Shown here one piece after another: positions 1 through 9,530 of a stretch of 64,000 nucleotides of DNA; position 1 is the first letter of the stretch; each line of letters starts with the position of its first letter. Under the pieces are notes generated by a model. It did not search any database and was not told where the DNA came from. It worked only from the letters and a program-made list of their open reading frames with translations. A program made the translations under genes and the position numbers. Source of the DNA: Alentia gelatinosa (Eukaryota > Annelida > Polychaeta > Phyllodocida > Polynoidae); assembly GCA_950022655.1 (NCBI GenBank), contig OX465590.1:36283218-36347217 (forward strand). The letters are read 5' to 3'.

Positions 1-2157
1 GGGAGACCAGCTTAATCATTCCAAAGAAGTCTACCTGTTGCTCTTGCTTTGTCTTTTTTCTTCTTAAAGTCAGAGGTATTTGTGAAAGTTAAAGTGGTGT
101 AATGGCCACTTAACAGCAACATCGGAATGCTAAGGAACGGAATATGGCATCGTCTCTGGTAGACTTTTGTCATTTTCATAATATGTGCTTAAATACAGTT
201 ATGAATGTTTAATTTACGAGTTTCCATATTGTTGGAAGTCCTGATCCAGCAAACATATCCAGAACACAATGCTTTAACTTCTCAATCGTCGTTTTGGCAA
301 AAGTTGCCTGGTTTAAGTTATACAGTGCTGTACTGCATTGCTGTGAAGATATGCCTGAGTAAATCATGGGAAAAGAGCTTGTGTTGTGAGTTCTATACAG
401 TCTTGCCTGTTATAACAAATACAGTGCTGTACTGCATTGTTCTCAAGTTATGTATGACTAAGATGTGTTTTTCAAAACTAAAGCTACAGGGCACGTAGCT
501 ATTGTTTTATGAAGGCTGTCATCTTGCCCCCGACGCTAAAGAAAACGCCAGGTAGTAGGTCCAGTTAAAAAGGATTTATAAAAAAATATATATATATTTA
601 CATAGATAGGCTTTAGCCTCGTCTCGCGATTTCCTATAGATTATCACAGCAGATAAGTGGTTGTCCAGCGACTAGTGGCCATATCATTCCTGGTGGATGA
701 TGACAAAACTAGCAATCGCTCTGTGCCCTATTGTATGTTCATAGTTAAATGACATGGCATACCTATAGAACTACATCCCTCTGTATATAGAAGAGGAACT
801 TTTGAGAGAAATTTATGTAAAAATGTGCCAAGTTTACTTCAGTTTCAGAGTCATTATGCTGTGAGTGAAGTACGAGTCATGCACTTCCCCCTTTGGCATA
901 AATCCTCATATTCAAGTCATGATCCAACAAATATACCTATATCACCATGTGATTATCTGGCAGTGATTGTTTTGTACATGTAACATGCTTTGGTAAATAC
1001 TTGTTTATCTCTAGCAGGCATTGGGATGACATGGGAGTTATATAGAGGTACACATCTTCAGATGATTGATTAATTCTCCTTAGATTGTATTTCCTTAAAT
1101 GCCTCCCAAATCATTTAAGGAAGAACAATGTGAATTAGTCAGGTTGGGTAAATATCCCATAGTTTCATATATAAAGATGTGAAGGTCCAGAATGCATGAG
1201 GTCTGGCGTCCAACTGCATGTACTACAATAGACATTTAAGACCTCTCGATGTACTTCAATGCTTTGTGTAAAAATATATAGATAATCAGAAAACCATTGA
1301 TCTAACACAAAAGTCTTGAGTACGAATTTCGGCGTGCATCGTAATCGGTTATTAGGAACATTGTAAGGTCTATCGTTGACGACTTTGAGCTCGGTGGACG
1401 CCGGGCCTTACCCACCACAAGCTCCGGCCATAAAGAAAAACTGCCTGTTTCAGACATACGAACAATCTACCTCTTTGATGTGAGAGTTAACTTTTCCTTA
1501 AATTGTTGGAAAGTCCTAATCCAGGAAATGTAAATCAAAATATAGTAACAACGTACTTTACTGGAAAGTTATGTTTAAACTGTTAATTGTCTTAGGTTTA
1601 TTTGACGACACGAAAGCTATACAAATGTACAACTATTGTAATAGCCTGTGTAGGTTTAAGAGATTTCTTTTAAGTATAGCGAGATGCCGCTTAAGGTCAC
1701 TTTTCATACTAGCTTTTGGGGGAAAACATAACATCCTCATATTTAATAAAAAGGGTCAACTGCTTCTAAAATCAGATCCAGTTTTAAATTTGCGTATTTT
1801 TTAAGTGGATTATAAAGAAGAATCATTCTGATAATCATTATGATGTTTTGTTATTTATAGATAAGGTGTATAGAAGTGTTGGTGAAAAATCCAATTAATG
1901 CCTAAAGTGTAAATTTTCAAGAAATATTAGAAAAAGGGCAGATATTTTGCTGTTACAAAGGGGAGTACAGAATTCTAATGGTGGCTTGTTAGGTGATATA
2001 CCTTGGGATAGAATTATCCCTTACCACGGTATTGATTGGTAGAAGTATGGAATGGGTTTATTCATGAGCAATGACTTTTGTTACTTTCATACTATATGCT
2101 TGGATCTGCTGTGGCTCGTGAAAGGTCTTCCAAATTCGACCTGTGAGAGAGGTAGTT
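1..2157. other. Gene-free spacer with faint repeats
   Basis: No coding region is supported; open frames are short and low in complexity. Three degenerate copies of a motif like GTCCTGATCCAGCAAA lie near 238, 917 and 1512, which suggests an old dispersed or tandem repeat. A small local duplication (TACAGTGCTGTACTGCATTG) occurs near 319 and 419. Nothing else is recognised. Confidence 0.5.
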
Positions 2158-2632
2158 GGGGAGTTGGCTCAGTGGTTAAGGCACTGGAATTGTTATCCCA
2201 AGGTTGTGGGTTTGAGTCTTACTGCAGCCACCTTTCTCCTTCATCGCTAGCAGTGGTAAATTTACTGCTGTATCAAAAGCCTATCCTTCTCATACCATGT
2301 CTATGTGATTTGGTATGCAGCCACCTTCCAGCAGTGTTAGACTTACCGTTATGTCAAAGCCCACTCCTTCTCATGTTATGTTTATGTGGTGTGGTGTCCA
2401 GCCACCTTTCACCGTTATCCCCAGCAGTGGTAGACTTACTGCTACATCAAAAGCCAGTTCCTCTCATACAATGTCTATGCGGTGTCGGAAGTAATAAATT
2501 CGATCACCACCCCTATACTGTAAAACAAGCAAGAAAAGCGTCAGGGTCCCCTGGGACGTTAAATAAACAAAGTAAGTCTAATTGAACAAATTGGACGTTA
2601 AACTACACAAACAAACAAGTTAAATAAACAAA
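2158..2632 (+). mobile_element. tRNA-derived SINE copy with internal triplication
   Basis: The left end is tRNA-like, with an A-box-like GGCTCAGTGGTTAAGG and a B-box-like GGTTTGAGTC. The right end carries the family tail TTGGACGTTAAACTAC followed by CAAA repeats. The body segment that starts at the GCAGCCACC motif and runs to the CATGTCTATGTGGTGT motif is present three times in a row (from about 2225, 2318 and 2398). Other copies of this SINE have the segment only once. Confidence 0.8.
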
Positions 2633-2692
2633 AGTACAGCTGTTTTGTTTAAAAACAAATAGACTGACCCGTCTCGTCTATACAGTTAACCA

Positions 2693-2832
2693 GGGAAGTC
2701 CCGGAAACAGGGATCTTTATAAAATACAGAAATATTGTCATCGCTATTTAAAGGCCTCAATAGAACCTCAGTATATCAATACATATTGTTTCAGGAACCC
2801 CATATACCTGACCTCCCTGTAAATGCCATTGT
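2693..2832. repeat. Dispersed repeat, second copy near 50.9 kb
   Basis: This stretch (AACCAGGGA... to ...ATATACCTGACCTCCCTGTAAATG) aligns with 50849-50975 in the same orientation, sharing TACAGAAA, CCTCAATA and GAACCCCATATACCTGA blocks. The ends carry CAGGGA in inverted orientation, so it may be a short DNA transposon. No coding capacity. Confidence 0.55.
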
Positions 2833-4224
2833 GTTTGAGTTCCCAGTGAGCTTGGTCGTTGTAGTCCGGGCTTGGGGGATCGTCGCAGCAATGACTTCAG
2901 GGATTCTCTTCAAGGGCTGCTGACATGCCTGTGGTCAGGACTGGTCGCCTTCTAGCCGCCTTCTAGCCTTGAGCATCACAGATTCCAGTGGACAAGATGC
3001 GCCAATCATGTGAATCGCGAAATCCTGAAGGACGGTGGAGCGGACGGTCCCTACATCTACTGGCAAGTTACATCTACGTCCAGCAATGTGTCGGCGAGTC
3101 TGACATGAAGCATCCACAAGGCAACAGTCTGCAGCAGATGTCACCATTTCGAATCGTAGAAAACCTCTCCAACGAACATCGGGCAAGATCTGGGGTACTT
3201 CATGTGACTGCGGCCACATGTCAAGATTTGGGTTTTCTCCTTGTTTGAGTTTTAAGTGGTTTAAACAGGGTTGAACACTAGAAGGAGATGACAGTGTGAG
3301 CAGGAAGCGGACAGACAGGCAGTGAGGATGCAGGCCAGCTCAGGGGTTCGTTGCTCCGAGAAATGTGGGAAAAGCGTTGCTCCGAGAAATGTGGGAAAAG
3401 CGTTGCTCCAGTAATATCGGATCGTGTTGTGTAGTACCGTTATTTTCACGTTGTGTCACTACTCTTTACAACACTACATTTTCAGTGACATAGGTGAAAG
3501 GTGGCGACATAGTTATGATGCGATCCACAAAGAATCTGGAGCAACAGTTTTGACCTTTGTTTGCTATTCTGTAATCCAGAAAACGTGGAGCAATGCCCCC
3601 ACCCACACGACGTCTTTTGGAGTTGTCTGTCTTCCTCATCTCATAGATTTGATCTTACCATGATATGGACTTAGACACCATTAATCTACAACCATCGACA
3701 GACTGACGTTTACAACCCTACATTTTATACAGGTCTGCAAGTCAAATTTGGCAAGAGCTACAGTAAATTTAGCTACAATTGAAGAAGTTAAAGGGAGGAA
3801 ACACCAGCACAAAAGTTTGTATAATCGTAAGTTTGATTCACATTATTTGTTCAGTTCCTTAATCGTAAGTTCAGTTCCCATTACTTGTTCAGTTCTCATA
3901 AGTTCGATTTCTAATATTTATTCAGTTAAATTTCAATCATTCCCATTATTTATTCAGTTCCTTGATTCCCCATGTTCTTCTGTTGCATATATGGGCATGA
4001 TGTTCCTCTAAGCTGGAAGGTGTAGCTACATTACAAATCCAAATACCAATAAACATGCCTGGGGTTACTAAGAGGAAAAGTTGTCTCACCAAATGGCAGT
4101 AAATGTAGACAAAATCATTTGGGAAAGTCGATGGCTAATACCCTGCTCCACTCTACTTCCTGTATTTCTCACCCACATCTTCAATATCAAGATGTTATAT
4201 TATATACTTCATCCTTGAGTAGGT
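2833..4224. other. Spacer, no gene recognised
   Basis: Two short overlapping frames on opposite strands near 2935-3250 have no recognisable content. A degenerate TTCAGTTCC/CATTATT simple repeat lies at about 3850-3965. No feature beyond the 26-bp tandem repeat listed separately. Confidence 0.4.
3350..3410. repeat. Tandem repeat, 26-bp unit
   Basis: The unit GTTGCTCCGAGAAATG plus GTGGGAAAAGC-type end occurs twice perfectly (3350-3375 and 3376-3401), and a third copy starts at 3402 before diverging. Confidence 0.8.
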
Positions 4225-4729
4225 GATGAGGAGTTAGCTCAGTGGTTGAGGCATTGGACTGGTAATCCCAAGTTTGTGGGTTCAAGTCCCACAACAGCCA
4301 ACTTTCTTGTTCATCTCCAGTAGGGATAGACTTACTGATATCAAAGGCCAGTCCTTCTGATACCATGTCTATTTAAAAGAACACAGTAATATGTTGGGGT
4401 GAGATTTCTATCTAAATTCTATAGATTCAATCACGACTCCTGTGGGTTAAATCCAGTGAGAATGGTCAACCGGACGTAAAGTCAACAGAAGACTATTTTG
4501 GTGTGAATCCGGGATCAGTGTCAGTATCTCATAGGTTTCACAGGTCGCTTATGGCAGTCCATTTGTAAGTGACCAATTCTCATATGAATTGTATGTGATG
4601 TGGGTAAATGTGTAGGCGGGTGATTTCTCCCTAATTTCATCTCATAGATTCGATTACCATCAAACCCAAATTGAGTCTAATAGAACATATTGGATGTTAA
4701 ACTACCCAAACAACCAACAACCAACCATC
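4225..4729 (+). mobile_element. tRNA-derived SINE copy(ies)
   Basis: The head GGAGTTAGCTCAGTGG and B-box GGGTTCAAGTCCC resemble a tRNA. The tail is ATTGGATGTTAAACTACC followed by CAAC repeats. The copy is longer than the others (about 500 bp) and its middle contains a second tail-like GGACGTAAAG motif near 4475, so two SINEs or an internal insertion may be joined here. It ends about 70 bases before the splice acceptor of gene A. Confidence 0.7.
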
Positions 4730-4826
4730 ATGTGAATGAGCTTGTTTGGTGCTTTTAGAAAAGGATGCCTACTAATTGATAATTTCATTTCTTGCAGACA
4801 AACGGATCAGTTCAAAAAGGACAGCC

Positions 4827-7397
4827 ATGGAGTATTATTTGCGCATTTTGAATTTACCCTGTGAGGCAGGCAGCCCTGATATCCGCCGATTCTTCTCCGA
4901 CTTTGAGCTGCCTCAAGGTGGCGTCTACATGGTTGGTGGGCAGTATAAGGAGGCTCACATCAAGTTCGGTTCAGATAATGATTTACTGACAGCGCTACAA
5001 CTTGATGGCCAACTGCTGCTTGGAAGCGAAGTGCGACTTCTCCTCGGCAGAACGGGAGAAGTACCCTTAGGAAGCGTACACAGGGTGCGAAGATCAACAC
5101 CAGGATGCATAACGAGTGAGCATGGGCATCAGCAAAGCGACGCGCCAACATGGGTCACTTATAACAAGGATAAGGAAGACCCCACTCCATCTGGTGATAG
5201 CCAGGACGATGAACCAAAGCAAAGAAATGTGAAGAACAGTGGAACTGGTAGTTTGGACAGTAAATGTGTTGATGACAGACACACGAAAAACATGGGAACT
5301 GACAGACACAGGAACAAAAGGAGTAGAAGCAAGGAAGCTGTTGATAAACATAAGTATGGATTGGACAGTGAATCTATATGGGTCATAAAGAAGGAAAGAA
5401 GAAGCAGTTCTAGTGATAGAAATAAAAGGAGCAGGAGCAGGGAAGCCAAAGATGGACACCGACCAAGAGAGGAGAGGCACTCTGAAGGGAGCAGAAGAAG
5501 AGAAAGCAGTCATTCTAGTGGTAGACAGAGAAGAAGGAACGGAGACACAACTGATGAATACAGGTCTAGAGATGACCAGGAGCCTGTACAGAGTAGAAGA
5601 GGCAGAGGGAGCCTCTCTAGGGATAGACACAGCAGAGGACAGAGTAGGAGCAGAGATGCTGAGGAGAGGCACAGGTCTGGGGAGGACAAGGACCCTGAAA
5701 GCAGCAGAAGTAGAGAAAGGAGCCGTTCTCGTGATAAACAGAAGAACAGAAGGAGTCAGAGCAGAGACACAAATGAACACAGGTCTAGAGAGGACAAGGA
5801 ACCCGAAAGAAGCAGAAGACAAGAAAGGAGCCGTTCTCATGATAGACGGAGGAACAGAAGGAGTCGGAGCAGAGACACAAATGAACACAGGTCTAGAGAG
5901 GACAAGGAACCCGAAAGAAGCAGAAGACAAGAAAGGAGCCGTTCTCATGATAGACGGAGGAACAGAAGGACCAGAGATGGAAATGAACACAAGGAGCTTG
6001 AAAGAAGCAGAAAAAAAGAAAAGAGTCATTCTAGTGATAGACATAGGAGAGGAAGGAGTCGGGCCAGCGATGCCAATGATAGACGCACATCTAGAGAGGA
6101 CAGGACTCGTTTAGATTTTACGAGCAGCCCACCTCATTGTCATAGGAGCAGGCATATAAATAAGGGTGACGGAGATACAAGTGAAGAGTGTATGAAGGGT
6201 TATGTCATCATCTTCAGTCTAGCAAATACTGTAACAACCAAAGACTTGAGTGACTATTTCACTGGGCTTGATATTACTGAAGGGGGGATCCTTATCAAAG
6301 CTGGTAATCTTACCCAGAACCTTTTGACTGCTTATGTAGAGTTTGTCAAAAAAGAGTCTGCTTTAGTTGCAGTGCGCAAACAAGACTTGCTCCACGGACT
6401 GAAACCTTGTATCAAAGTCATCTCCGCCAAAGACTATCATATGTGGCTTGAAGTTGTTTCTTTGGTAGAACCAGAAGTTTTAGGACTAGAGCCGAACATC
6501 CCAGAATTGAACTTACAAGAACCAAACATCCCAGAACTAAACTTACCAGAACCGAACATCCCAGAATTGAATTTCACAGAACCGAATATCCCCAAAATAA
6601 ACTTACCCCAACTTTACTTACCTGAACCTCACCTCACAGAACCTAACTTACTGGAACCGAACATCCCAGAACAAAACTTACCAGAACCGAACATCCCAGA
6701 ATCACATTTCCCAGAATCGAACATCCCAGAATCACACTGTCCAGAACCGAACATCCCAGAATCACACTTCCTAGAACCGAACATCCCAGAATCACACTTC
6801 CTAGAACCGAACATCCCAGAACCGAACAGCCCAGAATCACACTTCCTAGAGCCGAACATCCCAGAATCACACTTCCTAGAACCGAACATCCCAGAACCGA
6901 ACAGCCCAGAATCACACTTGCCACACTTTTACAGTCCAGAATCGCACTTACCAGAACCTGCAATCCCTCCATTAAGACCTTTCTTTTCAGGTCCTGCTTC
7001 ATTACAGCAGTTTCCATTTCGTCCGATCATTCACTTGCGACCTGTGTTCCTTCATGCACCCTCACTAAGGTGGCACCCCGTGCAACCAATAATGATGCCC
7101 GGGATGCCTTCACCGATAATGCTCCCTATGCACCCGGTACCTCTTGTGAAGATGGATACCCAGCATCCTGGAACAAGAAATGAAGGCGATTATAAAACAT
7201 CAAATGTAGAAAAATCTAATGCGGAAGATGAAAATAAATACAAAGAAGAAGAGGAGGAAGCCTTGCTAAAAGAAGAGAAACAGAATATAGAAGAAGGAGA
7301 AGGAGAACAAAACACGGAAGAAATTGTAGAAATAATAAGCTCTGTTGCAAACAATGAGATAACTCCTCAAGCAATTTACAGAAAACCTAAATGGTGA
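4827..7397 (+). CDS. RBM12-like RNA-binding protein A (RRM, Arg/Ser tract, RRM, E-P-N-I-P repeat tail)
   Basis: A predicted 856-residue RNA-binding protein, probably nuclear. Residues 1-80 form an RRM of the RBM12/RBM12B type: IRRFFSDFELPQGGVY, then a GG-Y-EAHIKF strand and an LLLGSEVRLLL end. Residues about 155-445 are rich in Arg/Ser/Asp/Glu and include 36-residue units. A second RRM-like domain spans about 456-540. Residues about 551-708 are roughly ten-residue repeats built from EPNIPESHFL. A Pro/Met-rich stretch and an acidic Glu-rich tail follow. The ATG at 4827 (GACAGCCATGG context) is preferred over an in-frame ATG at 4776, because a consensus acceptor TTTCATTTCTTGCAG ends at 4797 and places the upstream ATG in an intron. 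The RRM1 match to RBM12 is strong; a function in splicing or RNA binding is inferred from the family. Strict orthology to RBM12 or RBM12B cannot be decided here. Confidence 0.9.
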   Translation: MEYYLRILNLPCEAGSPDIRRFFSDFELPQGGVYMVGGQYKEAHIKFGSDNDLLTALQLDGQLLLGSEVRLLLGRTGEVPLGSVHRVRRSTPGCITSEHGHQQSDAPTWVTYNKDKEDPTPSGDSQDDEPKQRNVKNSGTGSLDSKCVDDRHTKNMGTDRHRNKRSRSKEAVDKHKYGLDSESIWVIKKERRSSSSDRNKRSRSREAKDGHRPREERHSEGSRRRESSHSSGRQRRRNGDTTDEYRSRDDQEPVQSRRGRGSLSRDRHSRGQSRSRDAEERHRSGEDKDPESSRSRERSRSRDKQKNRRSQSRDTNEHRSREDKEPERSRRQERSRSHDRRRNRRSRSRDTNEHRSREDKEPERSRRQERSRSHDRRRNRRTRDGNEHKELERSRKKEKSHSSDRHRRGRSRASDANDRRTSREDRTRLDFTSSPPHCHRSRHINKGDGDTSEECMKGYVIIFSLANTVTTKDLSDYFTGLDITEGGILIKAGNLTQNLLTAYVEFVKKESALVAVRKQDLLHGLKPCIKVISAKDYHMWLEVVSLVEPEVLGLEPNIPELNLQEPNIPELNLPEPNIPELNFTEPNIPKINLPQLYLPEPHLTEPNLLEPNIPEQNLPEPNIPESHFPESNIPESHCPEPNIPESHFLEPNIPESHFLEPNIPEPNSPESHFLEPNIPESHFLEPNIPEPNSPESHLPHFYSPESHLPEPAIPPLRPFFSGPASLQQFPFRPIIHLRPVFLHAPSLRWHPVQPIMMPGMPSPIMLPMHPVPLVKMDTQHPGTRNEGDYKTSNVEKSNAEDENKYKEEEEEALLKEEKQNIEEGEGEQNTEEIVEIISSVANNEITPQAIYRKPKW
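5646..5969 (+). repeat. 108-bp coding tandem repeat in gene A
   Basis: Units start at 5646 (degenerate), 5754 and 5862, each encoding 36 residues with the core DTNEHRSREDKEPERSRR. The last two units are almost identical to each other and to units in gene B at 11956-12711. The array is followed by further degraded Arg/Ser sequence. Confidence 0.9.
6478..6930 (+). repeat. About 30-bp coding tandem repeat in gene A
   Basis: Roughly fifteen copies of a short unit (core CCAGAACCGAACATC) encode EPNIPELNL or EPNIPESHF-type decapeptides. The 3' copies are more alike than the 5' copies, which indicates recent expansion at that end. No such repeat is present in genes B, C or D. Confidence 0.9.
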
Positions 7398-8110
7398 ACA
7401 TCTAGACAGAAGAAATTTTCCAAAATATAAAACGTTCAGAAACAGTTTCATGTTTCAATACACACTGCAAGTTGTGCACATTTTACTTTAATTTGTTTAT
7501 CGTCATGAGCCTGATATTTGTATTAAGTATGTTTTATATAATTGGACATGCAGTATTACTGTTATATGAATCTGGCCTGATATTCTTTTTTACTTTTATG
7601 TCTAATTGAGCAAATTGGACATTAAACTACCCAAAGAAACAAACAAACCTGATATTTGTATTAAGTATGTTTTATATAACTGGACATCCAGTTTTACTCT
7701 TTTGTGTATCTCATCTGATAGTTGTATTAAGTATGTTTTCTATAACTGAACAACCAGTGTATCTCACCTTTATTCTTGATAATACTTTCATTGGAACCAC
7801 CAATATGAGGAAAACTAGATGTGCATTCCTCTTTGTGATAAGTAATATCATTTCTGGAGGGATACCCAATCCTGCATACCAGCTTGTGAAAAGAGCGTCA
7901 GAATAATCACTTCATCTGCATTTAGAAATGCGTTACAATTAGATGTTGATCAAGTTGACTGAAATAAAACTATAGCATATTATTTCAATAATCCCTTATT
8001 AATTATTTATTGTAAGCGCCATGAATAACTAGAGTTTATAAGCAGTAAAATGTAGGTTTCTAATCTAGGGACATTGAATAAACTTTGACATGCCTCGCGT
8101 TAACAAAATT
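7398..8110 (+). other. 3' UTR region of gene A with polyadenylation signals
   Basis: AATAAA occurs at 7963-7968 and again at 8077-8082; either could end the gene A transcript. Between the stop and these signals a sequence containing TTGTATTAAGTATGTTTT is repeated three times (about 7510, 7650 and 7718). A 48-bp SINE tail (7601-7648) sits between the first two copies. Confidence 0.55.
7601..7648 (+). mobile_element. SINE tail fragment
   Basis: TCTAATTGAGCAAATTGG followed by ACATTAAACTACCC and CAAA repeats matches the 3' end of the tRNA-derived SINE family of this window. The head and body are missing. Confidence 0.7.
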
Positions 8111-8511
8111 TGCAAAGACTACCCAAACAAACAATTCTGTGCACAGATGGCTCAAATGATGGAAAGTGTACTGATTATGCCTTTCACACACCCAATGACA
8201 GCCTGAACATGTCCCTTCATAGCAGAAGCAGTGTCTTCACGGGTGAGACTAGTGCAATAATGTATTCCCTGACATGGATGAAGGTGTTAAAACACAGAAA
8301 GTTCATAATTCTCTCTGATTCAAAGTCCTGCTTGCAGGTCATCGGCCAGCATCATGCAGGAAATCCCATCATTAGGGTAATTAGACAATCATATACAAAC
8401 TTGAAGAGAGAACATGGCAAAGAGGGGATATTTTGTTGGCTGCCTAGCCATATTGGAATTGCCGTTCAGTGCCACCTAATGGCCCACTATCTAGTTACGC
8501 GGCTGCTCTGA
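8110..8511 (+). pseudogene. RNase H domain remnant of a non-LTR retrotransposon
   Basis: The frame encodes an RNase H-like segment. CTDGSNDG carries the first catalytic Asp, ETSAIMYSL the Glu, and FIILSDSKSCLQVI the second Asp, followed by WLPSHIGI. The usual GNExAD segment after WLPSHIGI is degraded, so the domain is truncated. RNase H with this order is typical of Jockey/I-group non-LTR retrotransposons. No reverse transcriptase lies directly upstream, so this is a 5'-truncated relic. It sits downstream of gene A and belongs to the element at 8110-8740. Confidence 0.75.
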
Positions 8512-8740
8512 CAAACAGCACTGAATCCGGCCTCATTCCCATAGAGACACACACCAATCACACCTAAAGTGTGAATGGTGGGTGTGATTTTTAGAAGTTA
8601 TTTTTTGACATCCAATTACTGGAACAAACTAGTGTATAGTATTAATTAAGGTGTCATGGCTGTCTAAATTTCATAGCTGATAATTATCTTGGTTTTAACT
8701 AGGAAAAAGATAATCATATTACAGGTAGGCCTGCCAATGT
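8110..8740 (+). mobile_element. 5'-truncated non-LTR retrotransposon, 3' end
   Basis: The RNase H remnant is followed by a 3' UTR that aligns with 47133-47385. Both contain a GCCxTTxAxxGCCACCTAA start, a GTGTGAxxxxTGGGTGTGATT block, a CTGGAACAAACTAG block and an AGGCCTGCCAATGT end. The shared end marks both as 3' ends of the same family. Confidence 0.7.
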
Positions 8741-9035
8741 ATTAGTGTGGTTAAGGTACTAGACTTGTAATCCCAAGGTTGTAGGACTTTATGGGTTCAA
8801 GTTTCCACTGCAGCCACTATTCTCATTCATTTCCATCAGTGGTAGATTTACTGCTATATCAAAGGCCAATCGCTCTCACACCATGTATATATGTGGTGTG
8901 GCAACTAAATGGACTCGGTAATGTGTTGGGGGGAGATTTCTACCTGATGTAGGTTGACGAGGCTTAGCAAAAAAACACTCCTACACCCACCGCTTGCTAG
9001 ATTCAATCACCACCCTTGCGGTATAAGAGAACCTC
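8741..9035 (+). mobile_element. tRNA-derived SINE copy
   Basis: The anticodon-arm-like ACTTGTAATCCCAAGG, the GGGTTCAAG B-box, the body TATATCAAAGGCCAATC, and GATTTCTACCTGATG and GATTCAATCACCACCC blocks match the other copies. The tail is lost or replaced after about 9035. An AAAAAAC-containing insertion disrupts the 3' half near 8965. Confidence 0.75.
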
Positions 9036-9424
9036 GTTTGGAGTGATTTCAGAATATTCACTCGGCTATCGCCTCGTTCATATTACTGAGCACTCCAAAT
9101 TCGATGGCGAACGAGGACACAGACCAAACACTCATCAATTTCCTTCTTAGTGTTTTCTATGTACATTTTGTATTAGGTGGAAGGTACCGACTTGCATGTG
9201 AGGTTTGCCATCACATCCTTTCGTCTGTGGTTAACCCAAGTCGGGAATCTGTTGAGAGTATTTATTACTTGACATTCACCAAGCACATGAAATCTGATTA
9301 TAATACGATAAGTCTTAGTATAAGTTCATATCTCAAGTCAGAAATAGTATCATTAATCCCAGCTGTGGGGTGGGTGGTGGAAAAACAGTTCTTTAGTGTT
9401 TGAATTCTGCCGCCAAAAGAGGCC
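9036..9424. other. Spacer with an unrecognised open frame
   Basis: A 99-codon frame (9104-9403, +) has no domain that I recognise and no splice or promoter context that supports it. The start lies in sequence with inverted GGAGTGATTT/AGCACTCC motifs (9028-9090), which looks like a small hairpin element. Confidence 0.3.
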
Positions 9425-9530
9425 TGGTGACGTCACAAGGTTATGACGTCACGAGGGTCAAGGCCGGAGGATAACAAGATTCCCTTGGCGCGTTAGTTAT
9501 TCTCCAATTCTCTCAATCACTGACCAATGT
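9425..9530. promoter_or_regulatory. Paired CRE motifs and CCAAT box, possible promoter
   Basis: Two perfect TGACGTCA palindromes lie at 9428-9435 and 9444-9451, 16 bp apart. An ACCAATG motif follows at about 9520. Such motifs occur in CREB/ATF-controlled promoters. The position, 1.7 kb upstream of the gene B acceptor, would suit the untranslated first exon of gene B, but no transcription start can be shown. Confidence 0.3.

Noticed and set aside
4228..4300. Possible functional tRNA gene
   Set aside because: It resembles a tRNA-Thr-like cloverleaf, but it is joined to the SINE body and tail seen in other copies, and the acceptor stem does not pair properly.
4776..4826. Upstream ATG extending protein A by 17 residues
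   Set aside because: It lies before the splice acceptor that ends at 4797, and the extra residues are not present in B, C or D.
5094..6044. Long open frame on the minus strand opposite the Arg/Ser tract of gene A
   Set aside because: The 108-bp units are a multiple of three, so any stop-free frame stays open through all units. The protein is a low-complexity shadow, and the sense frame has the RRM and start context.
6629..7017. Antisense Cys/Gly/Ser-rich frames opposite the gene A decapeptide repeats
   Set aside because: Periodicity shadow of a 30-bp repeat. Cys-rich look is a by-product of the codons.
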